A DNA stretch of 64,000 nucleotides. Source: Acidimicrobiia bacterium. GTDB lineage: Bacteria; Actinomycetota; Acidimicrobiia; Acidimicrobiales; SKKL01. The DNA is taken from contig JBAYRL010000007.1 of NCBI GenBank assembly GCA_041676705.1, positions 33,954-97,953 on the forward strand. The letters are read 5' to 3'. How positions within the stretch are numbered: position 1 is the stretch's first letter; each line of letters starts with the position of its first letter. A program made the position numbers and the translations under genes. Of this stretch, positions 53,181-61,363 are shown in pieces. The notes beneath the pieces were generated by a model, which worked only from the letters and a program-made list of their open reading frames with translations, was not told the origin of the DNA and did no database searches.

Positions 53181-54782
53181 ATGACAGACAGCCCAGCTTC
53201 CCACCCCTTGGTCATCCAAGGAGGAATGGGCGTAGCAGTATCCGGTTGGCGGCTAGCCAAAGCAGTTGCAGAAGCAGGCCAGATGGGCGTGGTTTCCGGC
53301 ACTGCCATCGACGCCGTACATGCCCGCACTCTCCAAGATGGCGACCCTACCGGTGACATCCGCCGTGCTTATGAACACTTTCCCATCCCCGGTGTGGCCG
53401 AACGTGTTCTAGAGCGCTGGTACCTACCAGAAGGTCGCCCACCAGGCCAGGGCTACAAGCCCCAGCCAATGCTTACCGCCAAGCCCACTCGCTCACACCT
53501 TGAGCTAATGGTGATCTCAAACTTTGGCGAGGTGTGGTTGGCCAAAGAAGGCCACGACGGCCCCATTGGCGTTAACTACCTCGAGAAGCTTCAGCTGTAC
53601 ACCCCCTCTTCGGCCTACGGTGCCATTTTGGCGGGTGTCGACGCCGTGATTATGGGTGCCGGTATTCCCTCGGCCATTCCCCGCTTGTTGCGTGATCTGA
53701 CGGCCCTAAAGGAAGGTTCGCTACGCCTCGACGTGGAAGACAACCACGAGGGCCGTGAATTCTATGCTCGCTTCAATCCTGAATCGATAGGCATTCCAGA
53801 AACACCACTCACATGCCCCAAGTTCTACGCAGTCGTTTCGTCGGCTTCGCTGGGTAAGTTCTTGGCTCGTGACCCTGAAACTCGCCCCGACGGCCTAATT
53901 GTCGAAATGTCGACTGCTGGCGGTCACAACGCACCGCCGCGTGGTGGTATGAAGCTCGACGACGCTGGTGAACCGATTTATGGCAAGCGCGACCAAGTCG
54001 ACCTCGAAGCCATTGCCAAGCTAGGACTTCCCTTCTGGCTGGCCGGTTCTTACGGCACGCCCGATGGGGTAGTAGCGGCCAAAGCCGCTGGAGCAGAAGG
54101 TGTTCAAGTAGGTACTGTTTTCGCCTTCTGTGAAGAATCCGGTATGACGAGCGAGCTGAAATCGACCGTTATTGACGAAGTCCAAGCGGGCACGGCCAAA
54201 GTGAAAACCGACCCTCGAGCGTCGTCTTCAGGCTTCCCGTTCAAAGTAGTTTCGGTTCCGTACACGGTTTCGGAAGACGACGTATATCAGCAACGTGACC
54301 GAGTATGCGATCTGGGCTACCTACGGGTTCCATATCTGCGGCCCAACGGGGTTTTGGGTTATCGCTGCTCAGCTGAACCAGTAGATGACTACGTGCGCAA
54401 AGGTGGCAAAGAAGAAGACACCGTTGGCCGCAAGTGCCTATGCAACGGCCTCGTTTCCACCGTCGGCTTCGGCCAGGTGCGCTACCCCGAACAATCACAA
54501 GTGGTCGGCAACGCTGACAAGCCCACGGCCATTCTTACCGACGACGGCGGCGTAGTAGAACCCGGGATCGTAACGGCTGGCAATGCCGTTTATGACATAA
54601 CCGATATTTTGGGTGAAAAAGGTACCTATAGCGCGGCCGAGGTGGTGGCGTACCTGTTAAGTCTTTATGAAGCCGAAGCGAACTGTGACTCTAACGCCGT
54701 GCCGCAAGTTGATCTTGAAGCCCAGAAGCAAGATGCCAATCAAACCAGCCCGGCCAGTCTGATTGGCACCACCAGCCAATAG
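53181..54782 (+). CDS. nitronate monooxygenase / 2-nitropropane dioxygenase-like flavoprotein
   Basis: A 533-residue FMN-binding TIM barrel of the nitronate monooxygenase/PfaD superfamily, well above the usual ~350. It begins LVIQGGMGVAVSGWRLAKAV and has DAVIMGAGIPSAIPRLLRDL, SAGGHNAPPRG-like phosphate binding (STAGGHNAPPRGG) and EGVQVGTVFAFCEESGM. The C-terminal ~150 residues include RKCLCNGLVSTVGFGQ and are not part of the basic barrel. The true substrate is unclear. AGGAG lies 11 bases before the ATG. Confidence 0.75.
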   Translation: MTDSPASHPLVIQGGMGVAVSGWRLAKAVAEAGQMGVVSGTAIDAVHARTLQDGDPTGDIRRAYEHFPIPGVAERVLERWYLPEGRPPGQGYKPQPMLTAKPTRSHLELMVISNFGEVWLAKEGHDGPIGVNYLEKLQLYTPSSAYGAILAGVDAVIMGAGIPSAIPRLLRDLTALKEGSLRLDVEDNHEGREFYARFNPESIGIPETPLTCPKFYAVVSSASLGKFLARDPETRPDGLIVEMSTAGGHNAPPRGGMKLDDAGEPIYGKRDQVDLEAIAKLGLPFWLAGSYGTPDGVVAAKAAGAEGVQVGTVFAFCEESGMTSELKSTVIDEVQAGTAKVKTDPRASSSGFPFKVVSVPYTVSEDDVYQQRDRVCDLGYLRVPYLRPNGVLGYRCSAEPVDDYVRKGGKEEDTVGRKCLCNGLVSTVGFGQVRYPEQSQVVGNADKPTAILTDDGGVVEPGIVTAGNAVYDITDILGEKGTYSAAEVVAYLLSLYEAEANCDSNAVPQVDLEAQKQDANQTSPASLIGTTSQ

Positions 54783-54804
54783 CGAAACTTCTAGCGGGAA
54801 CTAG

Positions 54805-55803
54805 TTAGTCGAGGTTGATTGAGCTGTACGGACGCAACTTGTCGAGGCGGTGAGTAGCGTTCACCAACCGCACCGTGCCCGACTTTGAGCGCATGACTAG
54901 CGATTGGGTAAGAGCGGTGGAATCGCGGTACGTGACACCACGCAACAAGTTGCCATCGGTGATGCCAGTAGCGGCAAAGAAACAGTTGTCGCCCGCTACC
55001 AGGTCGTCGGTGGTGAGCACGGCGTCGAGGTCGTAACCAGCGTCGAGGGCTTCTTGACGTTCCTGCTCGTTGCGAGGCCACAAAATGGCTTGAATTTCAC
55101 CGCCCATGGCCTTAAGAGCAGCTGCTGAAATCACGCCTTCAGGAGTACCGCCAACGCCGAAGAGCACATCGACCCCTGATTCCGGCCAAGCCGTTGCAAT
55201 GGCACCGGCCACGTCGCCGTCGCTGATGAGCTGGATCCGGGCACCTGATTCGCGAACCTCGGCAATCAGATCGGCGTGACGGTCACGTTCCAAAATGGTG
55301 GCGGTTAAGTCTCGAACCGAACTTCTCTTGGCTTCGGCAATGGCTTGCAGGTTCTCAGTTGGGCTCTTGCGAATATCGACCACGCCCCGCAGCGCAGGCC
55401 CCACCGCAATTTTCTCCATATAAACGCAAGGGCCCGGATCAAACATGGTGCCCCGCTCGGAAACAGCAATCACCGACAAAGCGTTCGGCATACCCTTCGA
55501 GGTGAGCGTGGTGCCATCGATTGGGTCAACCGCAATGTCGCAGTGTGGTGGCGTACCGTCGCCAATGCGCTCGCCGTTGTAAAGCATGGGGGCTTCATCT
55601 TTTTCGCCCTCACCAATAATTACCACGCCGTCCATGGGCACGGTGTCAAGCAGTAACCGCATGGCATCAACCGCCGCGCCATCGGCCCCGTTCTTGTCAC
55701 CCCGCCCCACCCAGCGGGCCGCGGCTAAGGCGGCAACTTCGGTAACCCGCACCAGCTCCATAGCCAGGTTGCGGTCGGGAGTCTCAGGATGGTTCGCGCT
55801 CAT
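54805..55803 (-). CDS. glpX: fructose-1,6-bisphosphatase class II
   Basis: Gluconeogenic phosphatase of the GlpX type, 332 residues, normal for the family. Metal-binding motifs include GEGEKDEAPMLYNGE and IAVDPIDGTTL (the D-P-I-D-G-T signature), then GGTPEGVISAAA. ATG 55803 is preceded by TAGGAT at 6 bases and no Shine-Dalgarno. It is divergent from the J-domain gene. Confidence 0.95.
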   Translation of the reverse strand: MSANHPETPDRNLAMELVRVTEVAALAAARWVGRGDKNGADGAAVDAMRLLLDTVPMDGVVIIGEGEKDEAPMLYNGERIGDGTPPHCDIAVDPIDGTTLTSKGMPNALSVIAVSERGTMFDPGPCVYMEKIAVGPALRGVVDIRKSPTENLQAIAEAKRSSVRDLTATILERDRHADLIAEVRESGARIQLISDGDVAGAIATAWPESGVDVLFGVGGTPEGVISAAALKAMGGEIQAILWPRNEQERQEALDAGYDLDAVLTTDDLVAGDNCFFAATGITDGNLLRGVTYRDSTALTQSLVMRSKSGTVRLVNATHRLDKLRPYSSINLD

Positions 55804-55809
55804 GGCCCA

Positions 55810-55815
55810 ATCCTA
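55810..55815 (-). promoter_or_regulatory. -10 hexamer for leaderless glpX
   Basis: TAGGAT on the minus strand, 6 bases before the ATG of glpX. Confidence 0.5.
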
Positions 55816-55855
55816 GTTCGCAGCTTCGATTGGTGTGAGGTCCTTTGGTTGGCGT

Positions 55856-55861
55856 TAGCGT
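55856..55861 (+). promoter_or_regulatory. -10 hexamer for a leaderless transcript
   Basis: TAGCGT, 6 bases before GTG 55868 of the J-domain gene. The mirror-image element for glpX is only 40 bases away. Confidence 0.5.
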
Positions 55862-55867
55862 GGCAGA

Positions 55868-56608
55868 GTGGTTCTGGCTGAAATAGAGGTGGTGCACTCT
55901 CGCCCCATTGCACCTACAAGGCGTGTAGCGCTTGGCAAGGCCAACCTTCCTATTGAGGCGAAACCAGCTTTCGGTTCCGTACTCTTGGGTGCTGTTATGG
56001 CAGCTCATGTGGCTGAGGTGGCACCGGAACTGCAAATAGAGTTGGCAGAATTGATGCGTGATGTGGAAGCGGGGCGTCGCATTGCACAACCCCGGGTTCG
56101 TCATCGCTTCCAAACTGATCACGTTGGTTTACATCGCAGCGTGCACCGGTTGGTGAGACGTGGGAATGACTTGGCGGTGGAATTAGCACCGCCCCACGCT
56201 CCGGTTGCACAGGTGTTAGGTGTTGTCTACGCGATTGGTGCTATGCCAGCGTCGAGGCGGGCTTCCGTTATGGCCACTGTTCGTGCTGCTATGCGTTGGC
56301 GCGGTGAAATCGGCCCGGGCTTGTTGAATTATCTGGCTGGAGGACCAACGGTTTGGTCGGGTGGCACCGAAGGCTTCGGTTCGGCCTTGCTTGGCGAAGA
56401 TCCGGTGGCTTGGGCTCGGAGCGTATTGGGTACCGATTCGATGGGGCCCGAAGCATTGAGGGACGACGGTGGGCTCAGTACAGTCGCCGTTCAGAGGCGG
56501 TTTCGTCAGCTTCTGCGAGAAGCGCATCCTGATCATGGTGGTGCTTCCGAGCTGGCGGCACTGCGGATAAGTGAGTTGCGCGAAGCGCGACGTATTTTGT
56601 TGCAATGA
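55868..56608 (+). CDS. unknown protein with C-terminal J-domain
   Basis: A 246-residue protein. The last ~45 residues look like the core of a J-domain, with the HPD motif in RQLLREAHPDHGGASELAAL, which normally stimulates DnaK. The first ~200 residues are of unknown fold, rich in Ala/Val/Arg (RRGNDLAVELAPPHAPVAQV). J-domains are usually N-terminal; a C-terminal one is less common. The GTG is supported by TAGCGT 6 bases upstream. The alpha/beta hydrolase gene follows after 23 bases. Confidence 0.65.
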   Translation: MVLAEIEVVHSRPIAPTRRVALGKANLPIEAKPAFGSVLLGAVMAAHVAEVAPELQIELAELMRDVEAGRRIAQPRVRHRFQTDHVGLHRSVHRLVRRGNDLAVELAPPHAPVAQVLGVVYAIGAMPASRRASVMATVRAAMRWRGEIGPGLLNYLAGGPTVWSGGTEGFGSALLGEDPVAWARSVLGTDSMGPEALRDDGGLSTVAVQRRFRQLLREAHPDHGGASELAALRISELREARRILLQ

Positions 56609-56631
56609 GCTTTTGCCATAGGCGGGAATGA

Positions 56632-57258
56632 ATGGTGCAGGCGGAAATGATGCCGGATAACGAGCTGGCTACGGCGGAAGCGAATCGGGGTTCGCCAGCC
56701 GGTTTGGTGCTATTTCCGGGTTCGGGTTCGAGCGCCGCTCACAGTGCTTTGGTGGCCATTGAGGAAGAGTTGGCACCGTTGCCAGTTGGCCGTTTCGATT
56801 TCCCATACCGCAAGGAAGGCCGCCACTTTCCTGACCGCGCGCCAAAATTGATCACGACCGTGGTGGAGGAAGCCACTGAATTTGCTCGTCAGCATAATTT
56901 AGCGGCACAAAACGTGTTTTTGGGAGGCCGATCGATGGGCGGCCGAATGGCTTCCATGGCCGTTGCGGAGGGGCTGAATGCCGCTGGATTGGTACTCATC
57001 TCATACCCGTTACATCCTCCTCGAAAGCCTGAGAAGCTCCGAGTCGAGCACCTTCCCGGAATCACGGTACCCACCCTCTTCATCTCGGGCACCAAAGATC
57101 CATTCGGTACCCCCGAGGAGCTTCAAGCGGCGATGTCGCTAATACCAGCACCGGTAACGGTCCACTGGATTGAAGGTGGTCGTCACGAGCTAAAGGGCAA
57201 AGATGCCGAAGTGGCGAAGCTTGTAAGCGAATGGCTTAATAATCTTGTGCCTGGTTGA
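56632..57258 (+). CDS. alpha/beta hydrolase of the KANL3/Tex30 type
   Basis: A 208-residue single-domain hydrolase. The nucleophile elbow is FLGGRSMGGRMASM, the acid loop LFISGTKDPFGTPEEL and the catalytic His in WIEGGRHELKG. This small build fits the KANL3/Tex30 or dienelactone hydrolase-like group. The substrate is unknown. An in-frame ATG at 56647 is an alternative start. It probably shares a transcript with the J-domain gene. Confidence 0.8.
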   Translation: MVQAEMMPDNELATAEANRGSPAGLVLFPGSGSSAAHSALVAIEEELAPLPVGRFDFPYRKEGRHFPDRAPKLITTVVEEATEFARQHNLAAQNVFLGGRSMGGRMASMAVAEGLNAAGLVLISYPLHPPRKPEKLRVEHLPGITVPTLFISGTKDPFGTPEELQAAMSLIPAPVTVHWIEGGRHELKGKDAEVAKLVSEWLNNLVPG

Positions 57259-57274
57259 AACTAGCCACAAGATT
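57241..57274. terminator. hairpin overlapping the hydrolase stop, between convergent genes
   Basis: Arms 57241-57249 and 57266-57274 are perfect over 9 bp and extend inward with a few more pairs, spanning the TGA at 57256-57258. It faces the MFS gene end and may serve both strands. Confidence 0.55.
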
Positions 57275-57309
57275 CCTGGCCGCTAACCCCGTTGCTGAAC
57301 CCAGACAAG

Positions 57310-59076
57310 CTATGGCATAAAGCGGGCGTCTTCGGGGTTTAATTCCTCTAACTCGCGGTGCGCAGTTTCGGGATAGCGGGCGAGAATGAGCACCGCCAAA
57401 ATGGCTGGACCAACACCCACCAAGGCAATGGCAGGGCCAATTGCACCCCACCAATCAGACAACTGACCTACCAGCAATAATCCAACTGCTGAACCCACCA
57501 CACCCACCAGCGTGATAATGCCATTGGCTTTGCCGCGGGCTGAGGTGGGAAAGAGTTCCGGCCCGTACACGCCGAGCGCCGGCACGGTGGCGGCACCCAC
57601 AATAGAACCCGCCGCCGCCAGAGCCCACAGGGGCCAGCCAGGCACGAGGTAAGAACCGATTACAAAGGCCGCGCCTCCGATTAGGGCCACAGCCGCCACA
57701 ACTTTTCGGCCCCGGGTGTCGGCCAAGCGTCCACCAGCCGCCACTCCGATACCGGCTGGAGTGCTGGTGAGCAGGGTAAAGACAGTTATACGACTGGCGG
57801 AAAAGCCACGTTCCGAACGCAGGAACTCATTCTGAAATTGTGAAGCGGGTGCCAAAAACATCGAGCTCAGAAAGCCTGAAACTGCCAAGAGCGACAAACG
57901 TTTGGCATCGATACCGCCCTGTTCGGTCTTCTTCACCACGATTGTGTTGGTAGCGGCCGCCCGCGACTCGAAGCGTCGACTTTCTGGTAGTAGACGAAAG
58001 GCCCGGGCGATGGCGGGTAAGGCCACCAACGGCACCAAATAAATAATGCGCCAAGCCTCTGGACCCAAGTCGGCTACCGGCAAAACCCAAACACACATTC
58101 CGGCACCTAAACCGGCGGCAAGCGCCATAACGCTGACGGCATAGGCACGGGAACCAGCGGGCATTTCTTCGGCAGCAACAATGCCGATGAGCAGGGCTAA
58201 CGCCGTTGAAAGGCCTCGGGCCAACGTTTGGCTGAATCCAAGCCAGAACAAGCTCGGGGCTAAGGCGCCGGTAGCGGCCAACAACACGGCGGCGGCAGCG
58301 GTAATTAGTAATAATTTTCGCCGGCCCTGACGGTCGGAACGTGCGGTGATAAACAGCGCTAGAACAACACCCACACGGACGGCGGCCAAGGTGAAACCCT
58401 GGGCAGTGTCGGTTGAGCCGAACGATTCGGTGGCGAAGGTAATGGTTTGGGTAATGAGCGTTCCCAGGTAACCGCCCACAATGGCCAACAGACCGAGCAC
58501 ACCCAGCACGGTAGAGGCACGAGCGTCGATTTGGTTTGGTGGCGCCCACCATGGCTGGGCTACTAATGCTGGCATTTCTCCCGCTGCCGTGGCAGCTTCA
58601 GTGTTCGCGGCGGCTTCAGTGTGCGTGGTGGCTTCAGCTGTTTTCGCTTTCTGTGAACTCAGGCTCGCTAAGGCGGCGCGTTTCAAGTGCCATCGAAGAG
58701 GCAGTGCGAACAGCGGTGCGAAAAATGGTATGGCTAGCCGAAATGTGGTGGTTTCGGTCACGGTGTATTGCTTGTCTGACGGCTGCGACTGCGGTGACTG
58801 CTGTGACCGTTGTGACTGGTGCGGCTGCGGCGGCGGCAGTTTAGACGCGGCGGCCGAAGCAACTATCACCGTTCGCTGATAATGCTTAACTGGCCCGGCA
58901 CTGGCTCGATATGTGGCGACCGTCGCGGTTTCGTCTTGGTAGGCGACTGCGGCTTCTGAAAAGCCACCCGAGACGTCTGCATCAACCAGCTCTTCAGAGA
59001 TAATGCCCGAGCGTGGCCTTAAAAGACCGGCCAAGCCCGCATCGTCAACGATATGGCGAATGACGATACGAGGCAT
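57310..59076 (-). CDS. MFS transporter with ~190-residue N-terminal extension
   Basis: A 588-residue major facilitator protein. The transporter proper (about 185-575) has twelve helices and MFS loop motifs such as FITARSDRQGRRKLLL (motif A) and GRLADTRGRKVVAA. The N-terminal ~185 residues are unusual: a soluble part, a Gln/Ser/Pro-rich stretch (QPHQSQRSQQSPQSQPS), one hydrophobic segment near 113-130 and an Ala/Thr/Glu-rich linker. The cargo is unknown. ATG start with TAGCAT 8 bases upstream. Possible sugar- or metabolite-porter type. Confidence 0.8.
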   Translation of the reverse strand: MPRIVIRHIVDDAGLAGLLRPRSGIISEELVDADVSGGFSEAAVAYQDETATVATYRASAGPVKHYQRTVIVASAAASKLPPPQPHQSQRSQQSPQSQPSDKQYTVTETTTFRLAIPFFAPLFALPLRWHLKRAALASLSSQKAKTAEATTHTEAAANTEAATAAGEMPALVAQPWWAPPNQIDARASTVLGVLGLLAIVGGYLGTLITQTITFATESFGSTDTAQGFTLAAVRVGVVLALFITARSDRQGRRKLLLITAAAAVLLAATGALAPSLFWLGFSQTLARGLSTALALLIGIVAAEEMPAGSRAYAVSVMALAAGLGAGMCVWVLPVADLGPEAWRIIYLVPLVALPAIARAFRLLPESRRFESRAAATNTIVVKKTEQGGIDAKRLSLLAVSGFLSSMFLAPASQFQNEFLRSERGFSASRITVFTLLTSTPAGIGVAAGGRLADTRGRKVVAAVALIGGAAFVIGSYLVPGWPLWALAAAGSIVGAATVPALGVYGPELFPTSARGKANGIITLVGVVGSAVGLLLVGQLSDWWGAIGPAIALVGVGPAILAVLILARYPETAHRELEELNPEDARFMP

Positions 59077-59183
59077 GGCTCACGATGCTAGAACGAAACT
59101 GCTTTCAGTCTAGAAACCATCGGCACAAGCTTGGATTTGCACACAACGTGGCTAAGGTGGAACCAACATTCAGGAGGCCCAAG

Positions 59184-59444
59184 ATGCGCGCCAAAGTCGA
59201 AAAGGTCATCGAGGTAATCCGGCCTGCCATCTTGGCTGATGGCGGCGACATAATCCTGCATGACGTGAACGAAACTACCGGTGTGATCACCGTGGAATTA
59301 ACTGGCTCTTGCGTAACATGCCCGTTGTCAACCCAAACGCTCAAAGGCGGGATTGAACGCATCATGTTAGAGCGCATTCCGGGAGTGACCGAGGTGGTTG
59401 ATGTGAACATTCCCATCAACGAGGGCACCGCGGTCTTTCTGTAG
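59184..59444 (+). CDS. NifU C-terminal domain Fe-S scaffold protein
   Basis: An 86-residue protein equal to the NifU C-terminal domain. The cluster-binding pair is in GSCVTCPLSTQTL (CxxC), and the body VEKVIEVIRPAILADGGDI is typical. It acts in Fe-S cluster assembly or transfer. ATG 59184 follows AGGAGG. A TAAGGT hexamer about 27 bases before the ATG could be its -10. The longer frame from 59085 has no homology. Confidence 0.9.
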   Translation: MRAKVEKVIEVIRPAILADGGDIILHDVNETTGVITVELTGSCVTCPLSTQTLKGGIERIMLERIPGVTEVVDVNIPINEGTAVFL

Positions 59445-59487
59445 CTTCAATTCTGAGCCTTCATTTCTGTAGCATCGTGCCGCCCCC

Positions 59488-59493
59488 TAGATT
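59488..59493 (+). promoter_or_regulatory. -10 hexamer for leaderless meaB
   Basis: TAGATT, 6 bases before GTG 59500. No Shine-Dalgarno. Confidence 0.5.
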
Positions 59494-59499
59494 AGGGGC

Positions 59500-60549
59500 G
59501 TGGTAACCAACGACAATCCTGGTCAACAGCCTCCGCTCAGCTCTAGCGAGCCCCTCGGACGGAACGACCAGCTTGACGAGTTGGCGCAGAAACTTCTGCA
59601 GGCCGCCTCGGGTGGTCATCGAGCTTCATTGGCGAAAGCGCTAACCATGGTGGAGCGGGGTGGTGCCTACGCTAAAGCTGTGGTGGCCGCGGCCACGGCA
59701 ATGCCCAGCTCCGGTGGCTACATCATTGGACTCACCGGAGCGCCAGGAGCAGGTAAATCCACCTTAACCGGAGCTTTGATTTCCGCTATGCGTTCGCAGA
59801 ACGAACGGGCTGCGGTGTTGGCTATTGACCCGACCTCGCCTTTCACCGGTGGTGCGATTTTGGGGGACCGGGTGCGCATGACCGATCACGCACTTGACCC
59901 CAATGTTTACATCCGCTCGATGGCCACGCGTGGGAACTTGGGAGGCTTAAATGTTTCGACGCCGGCCGCGGTTCGAGTGTTGCATGCGGCAGGATGGCCG
60001 TGGGTGATTATCGAAACTGTTGGGGTTGGCCAGGTGGAGGTGGATATCGCGGCGGCTGCCGACACCACTGTGGTCGTGTTGAATCCTGGATGGGGCGACG
60101 AGGTGCAGGCCAATAAGGCCGGACTAATGGAAATTGCTGACATTTTCGTGGTGAACAAGGCCGATCGAGATGGTGCTAAGAAAACACGGCGTGAAGTAGA
60201 AGCCATGTTGAATCGCATTGACACGGGCTCGTGGCGTCCCCCAGTGCTTGAAACGGTGGCTACTACCGAGGCCGGGGCCGCTGAGCTTTGGCAATCCATT
60301 TCTGACCACAAAAAGCACATATCCAATAGCGGTGAGCTGGTAAAACGCCGAAATTCAAGGGCCAAAGAAGAGTTAAATTTAGTTATGGGGGAAGAGCTCA
60401 CACGCCGGTTGAAGGCCCTGCGACACGGTGCCGCGTTCGCGGCTCTAGAGCGTGAAGTGGTGCTTGGTAATACCGATCCATGGAGTGCGGCGGAAATGCT
60501 GCTGAACGAAATTTTAGGCGAAGGGCCGATCCAAGATGAAGCGACGTAA
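59500..60549 (+). CDS. meaB: MeaB/ArgK family GTPase (methylmalonyl-CoA mutase chaperone)
   Basis: A G3E-type GTPase of 349 residues that protects and reloads the B12 cofactor of methylmalonyl-CoA mutase. The P-loop is GLTGAPGAGKSTLTGAL, followed by AIDPTSPFTGGAILGDRVRM, ETVGVGQVEVDIA and VVNKADRDGA. No mutase gene is in the window. It overlaps the following membrane-protein gene by 14 bases. Confidence 0.93.
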   Translation: MVTNDNPGQQPPLSSSEPLGRNDQLDELAQKLLQAASGGHRASLAKALTMVERGGAYAKAVVAAATAMPSSGGYIIGLTGAPGAGKSTLTGALISAMRSQNERAAVLAIDPTSPFTGGAILGDRVRMTDHALDPNVYIRSMATRGNLGGLNVSTPAAVRVLHAAGWPWVIIETVGVGQVEVDIAAAADTTVVVLNPGWGDEVQANKAGLMEIADIFVVNKADRDGAKKTRREVEAMLNRIDTGSWRPPVLETVATTEAGAAELWQSISDHKKHISNSGELVKRRNSRAKEELNLVMGEELTRRLKALRHGAAFAALEREVVLGNTDPWSAAEMLLNEILGEGPIQDEAT

Positions 60550-61276
60550 CGGTAGGTCACGAGGCGACGGCGACAGCCCTAGTTCCGATGATCCTTTTGA
60601 GAGCGACTCGGGCGATCAACCTAATGAGGTGGGCGGTGATCTTTCAGCCCCCGGCGAGGAGCAGGTGGAAGATAGCGAGGTGATTCAACCGGATGAAATC
60701 ATCGGCGCAGACGCTGATGATATCGGCGATCTTGAGGTTAATCGTGGGCCCTTACCAGCGGCATTGTTAGCCGCTTCGGGTGCTCTGATGGTAGTGGGGC
60801 TCTTGTTGATGTTGGTGGTTTTGCCCCTAGCTTTTCGTTCAGAATCAGCTCGATGCGACTTGGCACGCAGCTTCATAAAAGATGCCAATGACAATGACCG
60901 TGATTGGGATGACGTCGACTTAGACGGCCGCAGTACCAAAGACCTGGAATGTTCTGAAGCTTTGAGGCTGGCGGAAACGATTTGGCTCGATGAAGACGGC
61001 AGCGTGACACGGGTTGTGCCTTCGGCGGAGTCGATTCGGAACCAAGGAATTATTACCGGCGTACTGGGTGCAGGACAGGTGGCCTCGGGCGCGGCGGTGA
61101 TCTTCACTCGGAATCGACGTGCTCGAAATACAGCTGTGGCCTTTGCGTTTGTGTCACTGATCGTGCCGTTGCTTGGCATGGTTTCGATTGCTCTGGTGCT
61201 GGCCATTGTTTACGGGCTGGTGTTCAGCCCGGCGGCTCGGGCACGCTGGCCCAAGAAACGTTTTGGCCGACCGTAA
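60536..61276 (+). CDS. membrane protein of unknown function with acidic N-terminus
   Basis: A 246-residue protein. About 75 acidic residues (SDDPFESDSGDQPNEVGGDL) are followed by a membrane helix (ALLAASGALMVVGLLLMLVV), an outside segment, and two more helices in the C-terminal part (ending FSPAARARWPKKRFGRP). I do not recognise it. The start overlaps meaB, so the two are co-translated, but the partnership is not known for this family. Confidence 0.65.
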   Translation: MKRRNGRSRGDGDSPSSDDPFESDSGDQPNEVGGDLSAPGEEQVEDSEVIQPDEIIGADADDIGDLEVNRGPLPAALLAASGALMVVGLLLMLVVLPLAFRSESARCDLARSFIKDANDNDRDWDDVDLDGRSTKDLECSEALRLAETIWLDEDGSVTRVVPSAESIRNQGIITGVLGAGQVASGAAVIFTRNRRARNTAVAFAFVSLIVPLLGMVSIALVLAIVYGLVFSPAARARWPKKRFGRP

Positions 61277-61284
61277 AAGTTGTG

Positions 61285-61327
61285 GCCGACTATGCCGACT
61301 ATCGACCATGCCAACCATGCCGACTAT
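61285..61327. repeat. 9-bp degenerate tandem repeat
   Basis: Five units of GCCGACTAT, two of them variant (one shortened to 7 bases), between two convergent genes. Confidence 0.7.
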
Positions 61328-61363
61328 AAGGTCGGGTTTGAAGACGGCGCTCAGCGTTGTCGC

